Assembly: GCF_947072475.1 (NCBI RefSeq) | Contig: NZ_CAMTIA010000004.1 | Location: 1-64,000 of the forward strand | Direction of reading: 5' to 3' | Source of the DNA: an uncultured Deefgea sp. | GTDB taxonomy: Bacteria > Pseudomonadota > Gammaproteobacteria > Burkholderiales > Chitinibacteraceae | DNA length: 64,000 bases | Shown: positions 1-9,160 of the stretch, piece after piece | Position numbering within the stretch: position 1 is the stretch's first letter | Layout of the letters: each line of letters starts with the position of its first letter | Notes under the pieces: generated by a model | Seen by the model: only the letters and a program-made list of their open reading frames with translations | The model's database searches: none | What the model was told of the DNA's origin: nothing | Translations under genes and position numbers: made by a program

Positions 1-54
1 AGCAACGGACTGTTAATCCGTGTGTCCCTGGTTCGAGCCCAGGTCGAGGAGCCA
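1..54 (+). tRNA. tRNA-Asn (GTT), 3' part
   Basis: The window opens inside a tRNA. The anticodon arm with loop CTGTTAA (anticodon GTT) is followed by a T arm with GGTTCGAGCCC, the acceptor strand, a G discriminator base and an encoded CCA. The 5' acceptor and D arm lie before position 1. A rho-independent terminator follows within 10 bases. Confidence 0.95.
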
Positions 55-60
55 AATATA

Positions 61-93
61 AAAGGGTTAGCTGAAAAGCTAGCCCTTTTTTTT
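61..93 (+). terminator. Terminator after tRNA-Asn
   Basis: A 12-bp stem (61-72 with 77-88, including G-T pairs) closes a GAAA tetraloop and runs into eight T residues. It separates the tRNA from the next gene. Confidence 0.85.
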
Positions 94-171
94 CGATTTT
101 ATTTCTTCCCATTTGTGCTTTTTCACGATTATGCTGTCTCTATTACCCCTCATATCAAGAAGGATGTAGAG

Positions 172-735
172 ATGTCTGCTGAAGAGCATGCCATTGACTT
201 ACCTGAGCCTGAAGTGCCGGCTCATTCGGTGAGCTTTTTTTCGCGCTATCGTTTAATTATTTTTGGCTTGTGTGGTTTTTTTTTGGTGCTGATTTTTTTA
301 ATGGTTGGCATTGCGCTTGGCATGGCGAAAAAAAACTTCGAAAAAAGTTTTTACCTCACCCAAATTGAAAAATTAAAAGAGTCGCTATCGGGCTCTTTGG
401 AGAAACGCAGCGAATTAGAGCACGACATCACCGCGTTAAAAGTCGAGTTGCGCGCTAAAAAAGACCATATTGCCGAATTAGAAGACAAACTCGCCGAGCA
501 AGAGCGCACTACGCGCCGACAGGAATTAAAACCCAATGGCGAAGGTAGTACGGCGGTTAAAACGGAAGCGAATCTTGCTGAAAGTAGCGTTGATCAGCAA
601 AGTGAAAATTATTTACGCCTCAAAGCAGGTGATTGCTTGGTCGAAGGAAGCGCCGGCGCTACGGCAGCCAATTGGCGGGAATGCTTGAAAAAAGGTAAAA
701 AAGTCGCCGCAGAGCAGCCATCAGCGGCGCATTAA
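172..735 (+). CDS. Single-pass membrane coiled-coil protein, function unknown
   Basis: This 187-residue protein is not recognised. The ATG at 172 is chosen because AAGAAGGA lies about seven bases upstream; a longer frame would run back into the tRNA. The acidic N-terminal part (about residues 1-25) is followed by one strongly hydrophobic segment at about 28-51, then a charged Lys/Glu-rich region (about 58-115) with heptad-like spacing typical of a coiled coil, then a polar tail. It probably sits in the inner membrane with the coiled coil on one face. The gene stands alone between two terminators. An envelope scaffold role is possible but is only a guess. Confidence 0.75.
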   Translation: MSAEEHAIDLPEPEVPAHSVSFFSRYRLIIFGLCGFFLVLIFLMVGIALGMAKKNFEKSFYLTQIEKLKESLSGSLEKRSELEHDITALKVELRAKKDHIAELEDKLAEQERTTRRQELKPNGEGSTAVKTEANLAESSVDQQSENYLRLKAGDCLVEGSAGATAANWRECLKKGKKVAAEQPSAAH

Positions 736-750
736 ATTGAGCCGCGCATC

Positions 751-779
751 AAAAAGCCCACGAAACCGTGGGCTTTTTG
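751..779. terminator. Bidirectional terminator
   Basis: AAAAAGCCCACG, loop, CGTGGGCTTTTT lies between two converging genes. T-runs on both strands suit termination of both. Confidence 0.85.
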
Positions 780-795
780 ATGGCTAAGCGCGGTA

Positions 796-1998
796 TTAGA
801 GCACTTTGGCAATCGCATCTGCGACGTAGTCGATGTTTTTGTTATTCAGTGCGGCCAAGCAGATCCGGCCCGTCGATACGGCATAGATACCGTATTCAGT
901 TTGGAGCTTTTCAACTTGAACTGCGGTTAAACCGGTGTACGAGAACATCCCGCGTTGCGCTGTGACAAAGCTGAAATCTTGCGCCACACCGCGTGCGGCG
1001 AGCTTTTCAACCAAGCCTGAACGCATGCTGCGAATACGCACGCGCATGCCGCCAAGTTCTTCTTCCCACATGGCCCGCAACTCTGGACTGGCCAATACCG
1101 CCGCAACGACTGCGCCGCCGTGGATTGGTGGGTTTGAGTAGTTGCTGCGAATCACGCGTTTTACTTGTGAGAGCACACGGCTAGACTCTTCTTTGTTGGC
1201 GGTGATGACCGACAGCGCGCCAACGCGTTCACCATACAAAGAGAAGCTTTTTGAGAATGAGCTCGAAATCAGAAATTGCAGACCCGATGCGGCAAATGCA
1301 TTGACTGCGACTGAATCCTCAGCAATGCCTTCAGCAAAACCTTGGTAAGCCATGTCAAGGAAAGGCACTAAGCCGCGTTCACGACACACCTCAACCACTT
1401 CTGCCCATTGTGCATCTGACAAGTCCGCGCCCGTTGGGTTGTGGCAGCAAGCATGTAAGATAATGACTGAGCCCGGTTGCAAGGTGAGTAGATTTGCTTT
1501 CATAGCAGCAAAATCAACGCCACGCGTTGCCGCATCATAGTAAGGATAGTCAGCTACTTTAAAGCCGGCCGCTTCAAAAATAGCGCGGTGATTTTCCCAG
1601 CTTGGATTGCTGATATACACGGTGGCATTTGGGTTGAGGCGATACAAGAAATCACCACCAATGCGCAATGCACCCGTGCCGCCAAGTGCTTGTGCTGTTA
1701 CCACACGGCCTGCTGCGGTTAATTCGCTGTCTAAACCAAACAACAAATTTTGCACGCCAGCGTTGTAAGCTGGATTACCTTCAATGGCTTGATAACCGCG
1801 CGGAGGCTGTGTTTCAAGGCGTGCTTTCTCTGCCGCTTTGACTGCTGCCAATAAAGGAATTTTGCCTTCGTCATTAAAATAAACGCCGACCCCTAGGTTG
1901 ACTTTAAAGTCACGGGTATCGGCGTTAAAAGATTCATTTAGACCCAAAATCGGATCGCGTGGCGCCATTTCAACGGCGGCAAAAATCGAGGACGACAT
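796..1998 (-). CDS. Aromatic amino acid / aspartate aminotransferase (class I, PLP)
   Basis: This 400-residue cytoplasmic enzyme transfers the amino group from aspartate or an aromatic amino acid to 2-oxoglutarate, as AspC and TyrB do. The fold-type I marks are present: HNPTG with Asn187, Asp215 in FLDMAYQG, the PLP-binding Lys250 in SFSKSFSLYGERVG with Arg258 just after, and a substrate-binding Arg near the C-terminus in GRICLAAL. Length matches the family (about 396-400). The ATG at 1998 has GGAG six bases upstream, so it is preferred to an in-frame ATG four codons earlier. Motifs do not separate AspC from TyrB, so no symbol is given. Confidence 0.93.
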   Translation of the reverse strand: MSSSIFAAVEMAPRDPILGLNESFNADTRDFKVNLGVGVYFNDEGKIPLLAAVKAAEKARLETQPPRGYQAIEGNPAYNAGVQNLLFGLDSELTAAGRVVTAQALGGTGALRIGGDFLYRLNPNATVYISNPSWENHRAIFEAAGFKVADYPYYDAATRGVDFAAMKANLLTLQPGSVIILHACCHNPTGADLSDAQWAEVVEVCRERGLVPFLDMAYQGFAEGIAEDSVAVNAFAASGLQFLISSSFSKSFSLYGERVGALSVITANKEESSRVLSQVKRVIRSNYSNPPIHGGAVVAAVLASPELRAMWEEELGGMRVRIRSMRSGLVEKLAARGVAQDFSFVTAQRGMFSYTGLTAVQVEKLQTEYGIYAVSTGRICLAALNNKNIDYVADAIAKVL

Positions 1999-2206
1999 GC
2001 AGTGCTCCATTCAAATAAAGAGAAAAGGCCAGTTCTGCCTTAAATTGCTATCAATTTAAAGGTGATTTTAGCATGACTCTGGCCAGTGGCGCTGCAGGCT
2101 TTGCGGGATTAATTTCGATTTTCTTTCGAGATAAGTATTAATATGATATTTATAATTTCATTGGTTTTAATTTTGTAGAAAGAATAAAACAAAGGGACTC
2201 GCTGGT

Positions 2207-5149
2207 ATGCGCTCGCAGTTACAAACGTCGAAACATATCCCATTTCATTTGCATCTTAGTTATTTCTTTGTCGGCTTAATGCTGTTATTTGCCGCGATTA
2301 CGACTTGGTTTTTTCAAAATTCAACCGAAAAAATATTAATGCTGAATGCCCAAAATCGAGTGAACAATTTTGCGAAAGTGGCCACCAATCATTTGGATAA
2401 TCTCTATCGCAATGCGGCAGTGACGGCAGAACTCATGGCCGATCAACGGATTGTGCGTGCCACAACGCTTGAGCAACGGCTTGAAAGCATGCCGTATTTA
2501 TTGACCGCATTGCGAACGCGACCAGCTTTGGCGGCGGTGTATGTGGGCTATCAAAATGGCGATTTCTTTTTGTTACGCCCTTGGCGTAATGAGCCTTCGC
2601 TCATTCAACGATTTAATCCGCCTAAAAATACAGCGTGGGTGGTGCAAAGTATTGAAGTCACTGCTGCTCATTCTGTTGGACGTTATTTATTTTTTGATTC
2701 GCAATTTAATTTAATTGAAAATCGAATTAAGCCTGATTATCAATTTGATCCGCGAACGCGTTCTTGGTTTAAGGCGGCAGTATCGACACCCGGCGTGCAA
2801 AGCAGTTTGCCGTATGTTTTTTATGCCACGGATAAAGCAGGGGTGACGATTTCAACAGCAGCAAACCAGCAGGCCGCCGTGGTGGGGGTTGATGTTCGCT
2901 TAGAAACGATTGAACAAGTCCTATCGTATTATCAGGAAACGCCGGGATCAAAGTTTTTATTGGTGACGGCTGAGCAAGGGGTGATGCTGACCCAAGATGG
3001 ACTTACCCAAATGAAGCCAGCAGGGCAAGGGCAATTGCGGCTGCCTTTGCTGACGGAATTTAATGGCCATTTGTTAAGCCAATTAAAAGAGGATCATCTT
3101 GAGCTGGCTTCTGGGCAAAGCACAACGATGGCGGTGGATAATGAAAATTGGGAGGCGTCCAAGCAATCCATTGCGGTGCTGGGTGGTGCGCCGTTGCAAT
3201 TATGGTTAGCTTCGCCGCATTCAGAATTATTGGGCCCTGCAATTGACATTCGCAATCATGCTTTATTGATCTCTGCGCTACTTTTAGCCTTTGGCGTGAG
3301 TTTGGCTTTGTGGCTAGCACGCATGGCATCGCGACCATTAATTCAGCTCAATAGCGAAGCACAAAGAATTGCGCGCTTTGATTTTAGTCAGCCCATTCAG
3401 GTTGAAGCACGAATTACCGAAATTATCGCGCTGGCTAAATCGATGGATCAAATGAAGGGTACGATTGAAGACTTTTTACATCTATCTAATGCCTTAGCTG
3501 CAGAAACGAATTTCCAGCGATTATTGGTGTTGATTGTCAGTGAGATGCGAAAGGCCGCTTTAGCGCCTTGCGGTATTTTATATTTAGCGGAACCCAAGCA
3601 AGGCACACTGGAAGTCGTGCAAGCACAATATAACGATCAAGTACGTGAAGCCTTTGGCGAATTGGCCACCCTTAAACTGGACGCCGATCAGACACATCCG
3701 GTATTGCAATTATTGCAGCAACAAACCAGCGCAATGCTTTTGACTCGCGAGCAGGTGCAGCTTTATTTTAATTTTGTAATCGCCGAGCCGGCAGCTTATC
3801 AATTAGTTTGTGTGCCGCTTAAGGATAAGACTGGGCAATTACTTGGGGTGTTGGCTTTATTGCTGAACGCCGAGGCCGCAATTAGTGCCAAGCGCTTGTC
3901 TTTTGTTACGGCCTTGTCGGGCACTGCGGCGGTGGCGCTTAATACGCAGCGTTTAATCGAAGAGCAAAAAGTATTACTTGAAGCCTTTATTCAATTACTC
4001 GCTGGTGCCATTGATGCCAAAAGTCCATATACCGGCGGTCATTGCCAGCGGGTTCCTGAACTCACCAAAATGCTCGCTAATGCCGCATGTCAAACGACGG
4101 TAGGCCCGTATGCCGATTTCAATTTAAGCGAAACCGAGCGCGAAGCTTTGCATATTGCGTGCTGGTTACACGATTGCGGCAAAGTGACGACGCCAGAATA
4201 TGTGGTGGATAAAGCCACTAAATTAGAAACGCTCTACGATAGGCTGCATGAAGTGCGGATGCGCTTTGAAGTCTTAAAACGCGACGCGCAAATTCAAGCA
4301 CTACAAGCCCAAATTGAGGGTGCAGATCCGCAGCAATTAGCGCAGCAATTGGCCCAAGCATTGGCGCAGCTTGACGCTGACTTTGCCTTTATCGCCCAGT
4401 GTAATCAGGGCGGTGAATTTATGGCCGAGGATAAAATTGTGCGATTAAATACCATTGCCCAGCGGCAGTGGTTACGTACTTTGGACGATAGAATCGGTAT
4501 TTCGCATGAAGAAAAAAGTCGTAAAGAGCATGAGCCAGCCACTGAGCTGCCGGTTTATGAGTCGCTATTGGCCGACAAAATTGAGCATCAATTTAGTCGC
4601 CCGCCACGCGAGCAAATGCCAGCAATTAATCCGTGGGGCTTTCAGCTCAAGGTGCCTGAGCTCTTATATAACCGAGGTGAAATTTATAATCTATCGGTGG
4701 CGCGGGGCACCTTAAGCGAAGAAGAGCGCTATAAAATCAACGAGCACATCGTGCAAACCATCATCATGCTGGAAAAACTACCTTTCCCTCGGCATTTACA
4801 GCAAGTGCCAGAAATTGCCGGTGGCCATCATGAAAAAATGGATGGCACGGGTTATCCACGCAAACTCACGCAACAGCAAATGAGCCCATTGGCGCGAATG
4901 ATGGCGATTGCTGATATTTTTGAAGCGCTCACGGCGGTGGATCGACCGTATAAAAAAGGTAAATTACTCTCGGAGTCGATCCGCATTATGCAGAGCATGG
5001 TGGAAAATCAGCATATCGATCGTGAGCTATTTCAATTGTTTTTAACTTCGGGCGTGTATTTGAAATACGCCAAACAATTTATGCAAGCCGAGCAAATTGA
5101 TGCGGTGGCGATTGAGGCTTATTTATCGACGCCAGTGAGTTCGGCGTAA
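2207..5149 (+). CDS. Membrane Cache-HAMP-GAF-HD-GYP sensor, predicted c-di-GMP phosphodiesterase
   Basis: This 980-residue protein is predicted to sense a periplasmic ligand and hydrolyse c-di-GMP. In order it has a membrane segment near residues 20-38, a large periplasmic Cache-like domain (about 40-340), a second membrane segment (about 345-367), a HAMP linker, a GAF-like domain (about 445-580) and an HD-GYP domain. The HD pair is His655-Asp656 in HDCGK. The second half has GGHHEKMDGTGYP, with the GYP at 882-884, so the metal site looks intact. About 200 residues separate the two halves, longer than usual, and include a Gln/Ala-rich helical insert. AAAGGGA upstream supports the ATG at 2207. 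The ligand is unknown. Confidence 0.9.
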   Translation: MRSQLQTSKHIPFHLHLSYFFVGLMLLFAAITTWFFQNSTEKILMLNAQNRVNNFAKVATNHLDNLYRNAAVTAELMADQRIVRATTLEQRLESMPYLLTALRTRPALAAVYVGYQNGDFFLLRPWRNEPSLIQRFNPPKNTAWVVQSIEVTAAHSVGRYLFFDSQFNLIENRIKPDYQFDPRTRSWFKAAVSTPGVQSSLPYVFYATDKAGVTISTAANQQAAVVGVDVRLETIEQVLSYYQETPGSKFLLVTAEQGVMLTQDGLTQMKPAGQGQLRLPLLTEFNGHLLSQLKEDHLELASGQSTTMAVDNENWEASKQSIAVLGGAPLQLWLASPHSELLGPAIDIRNHALLISALLLAFGVSLALWLARMASRPLIQLNSEAQRIARFDFSQPIQVEARITEIIALAKSMDQMKGTIEDFLHLSNALAAETNFQRLLVLIVSEMRKAALAPCGILYLAEPKQGTLEVVQAQYNDQVREAFGELATLKLDADQTHPVLQLLQQQTSAMLLTREQVQLYFNFVIAEPAAYQLVCVPLKDKTGQLLGVLALLLNAEAAISAKRLSFVTALSGTAAVALNTQRLIEEQKVLLEAFIQLLAGAIDAKSPYTGGHCQRVPELTKMLANAACQTTVGPYADFNLSETEREALHIACWLHDCGKVTTPEYVVDKATKLETLYDRLHEVRMRFEVLKRDAQIQALQAQIEGADPQQLAQQLAQALAQLDADFAFIAQCNQGGEFMAEDKIVRLNTIAQRQWLRTLDDRIGISHEEKSRKEHEPATELPVYESLLADKIEHQFSRPPREQMPAINPWGFQLKVPELLYNRGEIYNLSVARGTLSEEERYKINEHIVQTIIMLEKLPFPRHLQQVPEIAGGHHEKMDGTGYPRKLTQQQMSPLARMMAIADIFEALTAVDRPYKKGKLLSESIRIMQSMVENQHIDRELFQLFLTSGVYLKYAKQFMQAEQIDAVAIEAYLSTPVSSA

Positions 5150-5245
5150 TCAGTTAACTGCTGTTTGGATTCGGTGTGGCGGTTTTAAGCGCCAGACCGA
5201 CGCGCGCGGCACAGCACTCAATCTGAATATCAGCATAAGCAAGAG

Positions 5246-5292
5246 GGTATTTGCTTGCAGCGCTTTAATATAAAAGCCTTGCAGCAAATACC
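5246..5292. repeat. 47-bp palindromic element, copy 1
   Basis: The ends are GGTATTTGC and GCAAATACC, a perfect 9-bp inverted repeat, and pairing continues inward to a near-complete hairpin around an AT-rich centre. It sits between the ends of the HD-GYP and murJ genes, which converge here. This is the reference copy for the family; the other copies share the length and the end bases. Confidence 0.8.
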
Positions 5293-5303
5293 TACCTTGC
5301 AGT

Positions 5304-6839
5304 TTAAACGCTACGGCGAGAGAATTGCCGTGGTCTAAATCCCAGTAAACCCAGTACGGAAAAATACACCGCGATGCCAACGATGACTAAGCCTGAGAGG
5401 CGTAGTAATCGAGACGGCATATTGCCCAGACCCCATTCCGGCATAATTTGCATTACGCCAAATAAAGCCAATGCCATTAAGCTCACCGCAACAATTAGTT
5501 TAAACAAAAAGCCCAACCAGCCCGCTTCAGGCTGATATAAATCTTGTTTTCTCAATTGGTAATACAGCAAACCCGCGTTGGCAATTGCCGCCAAACTAAT
5601 CGATAACGCGAGGCCAGCGTGTTGCAAATAGGGCACTAAAATCAGGTTTAAGCCTTGAGTCACAATTAAAGAAAATACGGCAATCTTGACTGGGGTTTTA
5701 ATGTTTTTGCGCGCATAAAACGCCGGCGCTAAAGGCTTAATCAAAATCAAGCCGGGAATGCCGACTGCATACGCCATTAACGCCAATTGCGTCATCTGCG
5801 CATCGTGAGCAGTAAATTTACCGTATTGAAATAATGAAATCGTCAGCGGCTCGGCAATCACCGCCAAAGCGACTGCTGAGGGTAGCGCTAATAACAGCGC
5901 TAATCGTAAGCCCCAATCGAGGAGTTTGGAATACTCGACCGTGTCGTTATTGGCCAAGGTTTTAGACAGCGACGGCAATAAAATTGTTCCAAGCGCCACG
6001 CCCAATAAGCCAGTCGGTAGCTCCATTAAGCGGTCAGCGTAGTATATCCACGACATCGAACCCACGACGAGTAATGACGCCAAACTTTGATTGATAATTT
6101 GCGAAATCTGGCTGACTGAAACCCCCAAAATTGCGGGTCCCATTTGTTTGACGACGCGCCAAACGCCGGGGTCTTTAAAATCCAAGCGCGGGCGAACCAA
6201 CATGCCAATTTTTTTAAGATAAGGTAGTTGATACGCCAGCTGAGCAACGCCCCCCACTAGCAAGGCCCAAGCGAGCGCCATAATCGGCGGATTAAAATAG
6301 GGGGCAAAAAACAGCGCAAAAATAATAAATGAAATATTCAGTAGCGTGGGTGTAAAGGCCGGAACGGAGAAGTGATTCCATGTATTGAGCACCGCGCCGG
6401 CGAGTGAGGACAATGAAATCAGCAAGATATAGGGAAAGGTAATGCGCAATAAATCGGTGGTGACGGCAAATTGATTGGGATTATGAGTTAAGCCATTGGC
6501 GGTACTCCAAATAATCCATGGCGCAGCCAAAATCCCGATTAAGGTGATCACCGCTAAAATTAAAGTTAACAAACCGGCCACATGCGCGATAAAGGCTTTG
6601 GCCGCTTCATCGCCTTCGCGGGTTTTTTTATCTGCCAGTATTGGCACAAACGCTTGTGAGAATGCGCCTTCGGCGAAGATACGTCGCAGTAAATTCGGTA
6701 AGCGAAAGGCAACCACCCACGCATCCATCATGGCGCCAGCGCCAAAAATAGTCGCCATAATCGCATCACGGGCAAAGCCGAGCACGCGTGAAACCAAGGT
6801 CATCGAGCTGACCGCGGCCAGTGCTTTGAGTAGATTCAT
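5304..6839 (-). CDS. murJ: Lipid II flippase MurJ (MviN)
   Basis: MurJ moves the peptidoglycan precursor lipid II across the inner membrane. The 511-residue product is almost entirely membrane helices, about 14, as expected of the MOP superfamily. It starts with the typical [15 protein letters not shown] segment and continues with the [22 protein letters not shown] region, which carries the family's conserved Arg residues. The ATG at 6839 is chosen over a frame extended by 22 codons because family members begin at this point and GGACGG lies upstream. It is divergent from rpsT, an arrangement seen in many proteobacteria. It should be essential. Confidence 0.95.
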   Translation of the reverse strand: MNLLKALAAVSSMTLVSRVLGFARDAIMATIFGAGAMMDAWVVAFRLPNLLRRIFAEGAFSQAFVPILADKKTREGDEAAKAFIAHVAGLLTLILAVITLIGILAAPWIIWSTANGLTHNPNQFAVTTDLLRITFPYILLISLSSLAGAVLNTWNHFSVPAFTPTLLNISFIIFALFFAPYFNPPIMALAWALLVGGVAQLAYQLPYLKKIGMLVRPRLDFKDPGVWRVVKQMGPAILGVSVSQISQIINQSLASLLVVGSMSWIYYADRLMELPTGLLGVALGTILLPSLSKTLANNDTVEYSKLLDWGLRLALLLALPSAVALAVIAEPLTISLFQYGKFTAHDAQMTQLALMAYAVGIPGLILIKPLAPAFYARKNIKTPVKIAVFSLIVTQGLNLILVPYLQHAGLALSISLAAIANAGLLYYQLRKQDLYQPEAGWLGFLFKLIVAVSLMALALFGVMQIMPEWGLGNMPSRLLRLSGLVIVGIAVYFSVLGLLGFRPRQFSRRSV

Positions 6840-6881
6840 TGTTATTTTTCCGTCCCTGATAGCGCGCATGATAACGCCTAC

Positions 6882-6910
6882 TTGCACTTGCCGTGAAGAA
6901 GGCATAAAAT
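6882..6910 (+). promoter_or_regulatory. Predicted sigma-70 promoter of rpsT
   Basis: TTGCAC (6882-6887) and TAAAAT (6905-6910) are separated by exactly 17 bases. The leader to the rpsT start is about 80 bases. The site lies within the region between the divergent murJ and rpsT genes. Confidence 0.7.
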
Positions 6911-6995
6911 TGCCCCCTTTCTAGGGTGTGTGTGCTGCCGAAAGTCCGTGTCTCCGGCGAAGCAGTAGACCCGTTTATACCTTTGGAGAATTACC

Positions 6996-7265
6996 ATGGC
7001 AAATACCGCACAAGCACGCAAACGCGCTCGTCAAGCTGAAGTTGCACGTCTACACAACGGCGCTCAACGTTCAGAATTCCGTACTGCAGTTAAAAAAGTA
7101 TTGAAAGCGATCGCGGCTGGCGACAAAGCGGCTGCTACAGCTGTTTACCAAGCATCTGTTAGCACCATCGACAGCTTGGCTGACAAAAAGATCTACCATA
7201 AGAACAAAGCAGCTCGTCATAAGAGCCGTTTGTCTGCTGCGATCAAAGCAATGGCTGCTGCCTAA
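6996..7265 (+). CDS. rpsT: 30S ribosomal protein S20
   Basis: This 89-residue, Lys/Arg/Ala-rich protein binds 16S rRNA in the body of the small subunit. The family opening ([13 protein letters not shown]) and a basic helical C-terminus are present, and the length matches. TTGGAG lies seven bases before the ATG. It has its own promoter and terminator, so it is monocistronic, and its codon choice is noticeably more selective than that of its neighbours, as expected for a highly expressed gene. Confidence 0.98.
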   Translation: MANTAQARKRARQAEVARLHNGAQRSEFRTAVKKVLKAIAAGDKAAATAVYQASVSTIDSLADKKIYHKNKAARHKSRLSAAIKAMAAA

Positions 7266-7291
7266 GCTTTGTAAGTAACAGGTTCTAAAGC

Positions 7292-7319
7292 AAAAAACCC
7301 GTGTAAACGGGTTTTTTTG
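7292..7319 (+). terminator. Terminator of rpsT
   Basis: AAACCCGT, a short loop and ACGGGTTT run into TTTTTTG about 25 bases after the rpsT stop. Confidence 0.85.
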
Positions 7320-7369
7320 TGCCTGTCAATCGGCGAAGCGTCGGTTTTAAAGCGAGACGCCGCGCGATT

Positions 7370-7735
7370 TCAAGCGTGAAAGCGCGGCGATGAGAGGCGA
7401 AAATTTTGCATAATTCGCCAATACGCGGCTTCATCTAAGATAATAAATTGCCCATCAGCGGCTTCATCAGCCACCAGATCAATGGCAATTCGCACAAAGC
7501 GGCCGGTTTCTTGCCAAATAGCCGCAGCGATGCGCTCGATAAACCAATCGGCACTTTCTCCGACTTTGATTTCTGCCTCGTGACGTACTTCTAGCAATAA
7601 AATCTCATTGCCTAGCGATTGCTTATTGGCCCATGACGGCGTGCACCAAGCGCGTTGAATCGCGCCAAGCGTATAGTCGGCTTCACGGCGGGTGACAGGA
7701 GAGACACTGAGCTGTAAACGATAAGTCTTGGACAT
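7370..7735 (-). CDS. Conserved small protein, function unknown
   Basis: I do not recognise this 121-residue soluble protein. It has no signal peptide or membrane segment. It has an alternating beta/alpha look, with a Trp-containing central region and an acidic stretch (VADEAADG) near residue 90. The ATG at 7735 has AGGA seven bases upstream; a GTG two codons earlier is possible. It lies between rpsT and a divergently read response regulator, with no operon partner. Confidence 0.65.
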   Translation of the reverse strand: MSKTYRLQLSVSPVTRREADYTLGAIQRAWCTPSWANKQSLGNEILLLEVRHEAEIKVGESADWFIERIAAAIWQETGRFVRIAIDLVADEAADGQFIILDEAAYWRIMQNFRLSSPRFHA

Positions 7736-7883
7736 GATCACATCCTAGATGCAGGCGAGTAAGCTGATAGCTTACATGACAATTGAATCGTTGTAGACCG
7801 ATTTATCCCACCTTATTTCGGCCTCTCGTCGTTTAATTGCATGTGCTAGGCTAAAGCCTGCGTTGCATGAGCTGGAGTTGACA

Positions 7884-9008
7884 ATGATTGAAAGTGAAGA
7901 ATTAAATCCACGACCTCAAATCTTGATTGTGGATGATTCTCGCATCGTTCGTGCGACGGTGCGTAAGCATTTAAGCGTGCATTTTGATTTATTTGAAGCG
8001 GCCGATGGCGAGGCGGGCTGGAAGCTGTTGCTGGCTGAGCCGATGATTAATCTGTTGATTTCAGATTTAACCATGCCTGAGCTCGATGGCTTGGGTTTAC
8101 TCGCGCGCGTGCGCAGCTCGGGTGATGCGCGTTTGCATTATTTGCCGGTGATCATTATCTCGGGTGAAGAAGATGAGGCGACCAAATTACGCTGTGTGGA
8201 ATGTGGCGCCAATGACTTTATCACCAAATCGACTGATCGCACCGAAATGCTGGCGCGGGTTCAGGCCAATCTTGAATTGGCCGCAACCCGGCGCGAATTG
8301 GCCGCCGCACGTGCGATGCAAGTGCACGCTACGAGTGATGAGTTAACCGGCGTCGCCAGTTCTTATTTATTGAATTTGCAATTGGAACAAGCCTTAGCCT
8401 TTGCGCTTCGACACAATAGCCAAGTGAGCTTATTGTTATTGGAGGTGAATCATTTTCAAATGTTAACCGACAAACTCGGCGAGCGGGTGTGTGGACAAAT
8501 GTTAGGCATGTTGGCCAAATTACTCGAAAGCACTTTGCGTAAAGAAGACACCTTGGCGCATTTAACAGGTGCACTGTTTGCGATTATTTCCCCAGCCACG
8601 CCATTAACTGAAGCGAAAATTGTCGCCGAGCGTTTGCGACATCGAGTCGCCAATGCCCGCATTAATTATCGCGAACAATTATTGCGAGTGACCGCAAGTA
8701 TTGCCGTTGCCAATTCTTGGCACGATGAGGCGCATTCATGCGAGCGTATATTACACATCGCGCAAGATCGTTTATACGCCACGCCGATGGCAAACCAAGT
8801 GTTTATGCCCGAACGCCAGAGCATGCCGCACACGCCGCTGATCGCCGAGGCCTTGGTGATGCTGCATAAAGGGATGACGGACGAATTGCGTCCACATCTG
8901 CGCGCCTTACTTAAAAATCTACAGCCTTTATTGGTCTTGGCTCAACAAGATTTAGCTTTAGATTGGGATCTATCGCAAATTGAAGCGAATGATGATTTAA
9001 AAACCTAA
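7884..9008 (+). CDS. Response regulator with degenerate GGDEF domain
   Basis: The 374-residue protein has an N-terminal receiver domain with the acidic pair in VDDSR, the phosphate-accepting Asp61 in ISDLTMPELDG and the Lys in FITKS. After a helical linker comes a GGDEF-fold domain (about 160-330). Its signature is TGALF at about 228-232 instead of GGDEF, so cyclase activity is unlikely. The allosteric I-site motif RKED (219-222) is kept at the normal five-residue spacing, so it may bind c-di-GMP instead. The ATG at 7884 is chosen for its GGAG at six bases; an ATG seven codons earlier has none. No partner histidine kinase is adjacent. Confidence 0.85.
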   Translation: MIESEELNPRPQILIVDDSRIVRATVRKHLSVHFDLFEAADGEAGWKLLLAEPMINLLISDLTMPELDGLGLLARVRSSGDARLHYLPVIIISGEEDEATKLRCVECGANDFITKSTDRTEMLARVQANLELAATRRELAAARAMQVHATSDELTGVASSYLLNLQLEQALAFALRHNSQVSLLLLEVNHFQMLTDKLGERVCGQMLGMLAKLLESTLRKEDTLAHLTGALFAIISPATPLTEAKIVAERLRHRVANARINYREQLLRVTASIAVANSWHDEAHSCERILHIAQDRLYATPMANQVFMPERQSMPHTPLIAEALVMLHKGMTDELRPHLRALLKNLQPLLVLAQQDLALDWDLSQIEANDDLKT

Positions 9009-9025
9009 GTATGGTCGCCTCACTC

Positions 9026-9089
9026 AGTTTGAATGATGGCAACGCAAGTCTATGATTTAAATAGACTTGTTGTTTTCTGTATTCAAACT
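9026..9089. repeat. 64-bp inverted-repeat element, copy A
   Basis: The ends AGTTTGAAT and ATTCAAACT are perfect 9-bp inverted repeats. A second inner stem, CAAGTCTAT with ATAGACTTG, is also perfect and is followed by T-rich sequence, so it may also end transcription of the upstream gene. A second element of exactly this length and with the same ends lies at 59499-59562. Confidence 0.6.
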
Positions 9090-9112
9090 ATCTGGAGCCG
9101 ACCCACTTAGTG

Positions 9113-9159
9113 AGTATTTAAAGCTAGAGCTTATACAGCAAGGCTGCCAGTCAAATACC
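9113..9159. repeat. 47-bp palindromic element, degenerate copy
   Basis: The left end is AGTAT rather than GGTAT; the right end AAATACC is intact and the length is exactly 47. It lies 23 bases after the 64-bp element, so most of this 152-bp gap is made of repeat sequence. Confidence 0.6.
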
Positions 9160-9160
9160 G

